Of a stretch of DNA of 64,000 bases, positions 63,484 to 64,000 are shown one piece after another. Source of the DNA: Dickeya undicola (GTDB taxonomy: Bacteria > Pseudomonadota > Gammaproteobacteria > Enterobacterales > Enterobacteriaceae); assembly GCF_000784735.1 (NCBI RefSeq), contig NZ_JSYG01000010.1, positions 1 through 64,000 on the forward strand. The letters are read 5' to 3'. The notes beneath the pieces were generated by a model. The model ran no database searches, had not been told where the DNA came from, and saw only the letters and a list, made by a program, of their open reading frames with translations. The position numbers and the translations under genes are program-made. Positions within the stretch are counted from its first letter, which is position 1. Each line of letters begins with the position of its first letter.

Positions 63484-63581
63484 TCCGCCTGATGCCGCCG
63501 CTATGCGACTGGCGTTTATTGCATTAATGGCTTGCGGTATCCTTGACGGCATTGATGGCGGGTTATTCAGAGTGCAGTAAC

Positions 63582-64000
63582 ATGCTTTCTTCATTTATCA
63601 AAAATATCGAATGGTTGACCGTCCATCCGGCCGGGCATGAAACCACTTACCCTGGGCATTGCGCGCGCGGTCATTTCGACTTGTCGGCGTATCATGATGA
63701 TCTGTTTTTCCGGGCGGGGATCCCCGTTCCGGCCGAAATCACGCGCTCGGTGCCGAAACGCCGGGCAGAATATCTGGCCGGACGTTATCTGGCACAAATG
63801 GTGTTGTCCCGATTGGGGGTGAATGGCTATGTGCTCACCAGCGCGGCTGATCGCTCGCCGCAGTGGCCGGAACGTATCATCGGGTCGCTCAGCCATAACG
63901 TCGATAGCGTGTTGTGTGCCGCGCATCAATGTTGCCACGACGCGTCCTGCGTTGGTTTAGATATCGAAACCCGAATGAACGCCGAGCGCGCCAATAGTCT
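63582..64000 (+). CDS. 4'-phosphopantetheinyl transferase, EntD type (partial)
   Basis: First 139 codons of an EntD-type PPTase, cut by the window end. It transfers phosphopantetheine from CoA to carrier-protein serines. Seen: KRRAEYLAGRYLAQMVLSRLG, the CoA-site SLSHN, and the Mg-binding GLDIET, in family order; only the last catalytic Lys helix is off the end. The ATG at 63582 is the first plausible start. Which carrier it serves (siderophore or pigment NRPS) cannot be told from here. Confidence 0.88.
   Translation, partial: MLSSFIKNIEWLTVHPAGHETTYPGHCARGHFDLSAYHDDLFFRAGIPVPAEITRSVPKRRAEYLAGRYLAQMVLSRLGVNGYVLTSAADRSPQWPERIIGSLSHNVDSVLCAAHQCCHDASCVGLDIETRMNAERANS

Overview
The window looks like chromosomal DNA of a soft-rot enterobacterium, most likely Dickeya (Pectobacteriaceae). 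The basis is close enterobacterial versions of housekeeping genes (ubiI-ubiH-pepP-ygfB / zapA-ssrS-fau; nadR-radA-serB / smp; prfC-osmY-ytjA-yjjV), a rhaBAD-rhaM / rhaSR locus, and plant-associated accessory genes. Genus is an inference from gene content and family resemblance; no search was run. No rRNA, complete tRNA, CRISPR array or intact transposon was seen.

Layout. 1-6.4 kb: debris of integrated elements, with a TacAT-type toxin-antitoxin pair, the 3' end of a tRNA-Leu gene acting as a probable att scar, a P4-type integrase with an internal deletion, a HigBA-like pair and a hipA pseudogene. 6.4-8 kb: two unassigned genes, one a beta-helix protein. 8.1-15.8 kb: a LysE exporter, then a defence patch: dcm-vsr with a divergent MvaI/BcnI-type endonuclease, an MFS efflux pump, and a two-gene AAA ATPase + TOPRIM (DUF4276) module. 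16.3-24.5 kb: peptide ABC importer operon, M20 peptidase and LysR regulator. 24.8-27.1 kb: acdS (ACC deaminase) with its Lrp-type regulator acdR, then an exported chorismate mutase. 27.4-32.5 kb: MFS transporter, HD hydrolase, IclR regulator, chemoreceptor. 32.8-38.9 kb: rhamnose catabolism and its two activators. 39-40.9 kb: an AT-rich orphan type VI secretion cassette (hcp, an L,D-transpeptidase-like DUF2778/Tlde1 effector, three tandem paralogous membrane proteins likely to be immunity proteins). 41.1-46.3 kb: a second peptide-type ABC importer. 46.4-64 kb: mostly conserved core, including 6S RNA, ending in a truncated EntD-type phosphopantetheinyl transferase.

How it fits together. The core half supplies ubiquinone, NAD, serine and folate metabolism, translation termination, recombination and osmotic-stress functions. 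The accessory half mixes competition (T6SS cassette), anti-phage functions, nutrient uptake (peptides, rhamnose from pectin) and genes that could alter plant hormones (ACC deaminase against ethylene; exported chorismate mutase against chorismate-derived defence compounds). The most promising leads are the T6SS cassette with three immunity paralogues, the ATPase-TOPRIM pair, and the Dcm/MvaI-type combination, whose specificities do not fit together simply.
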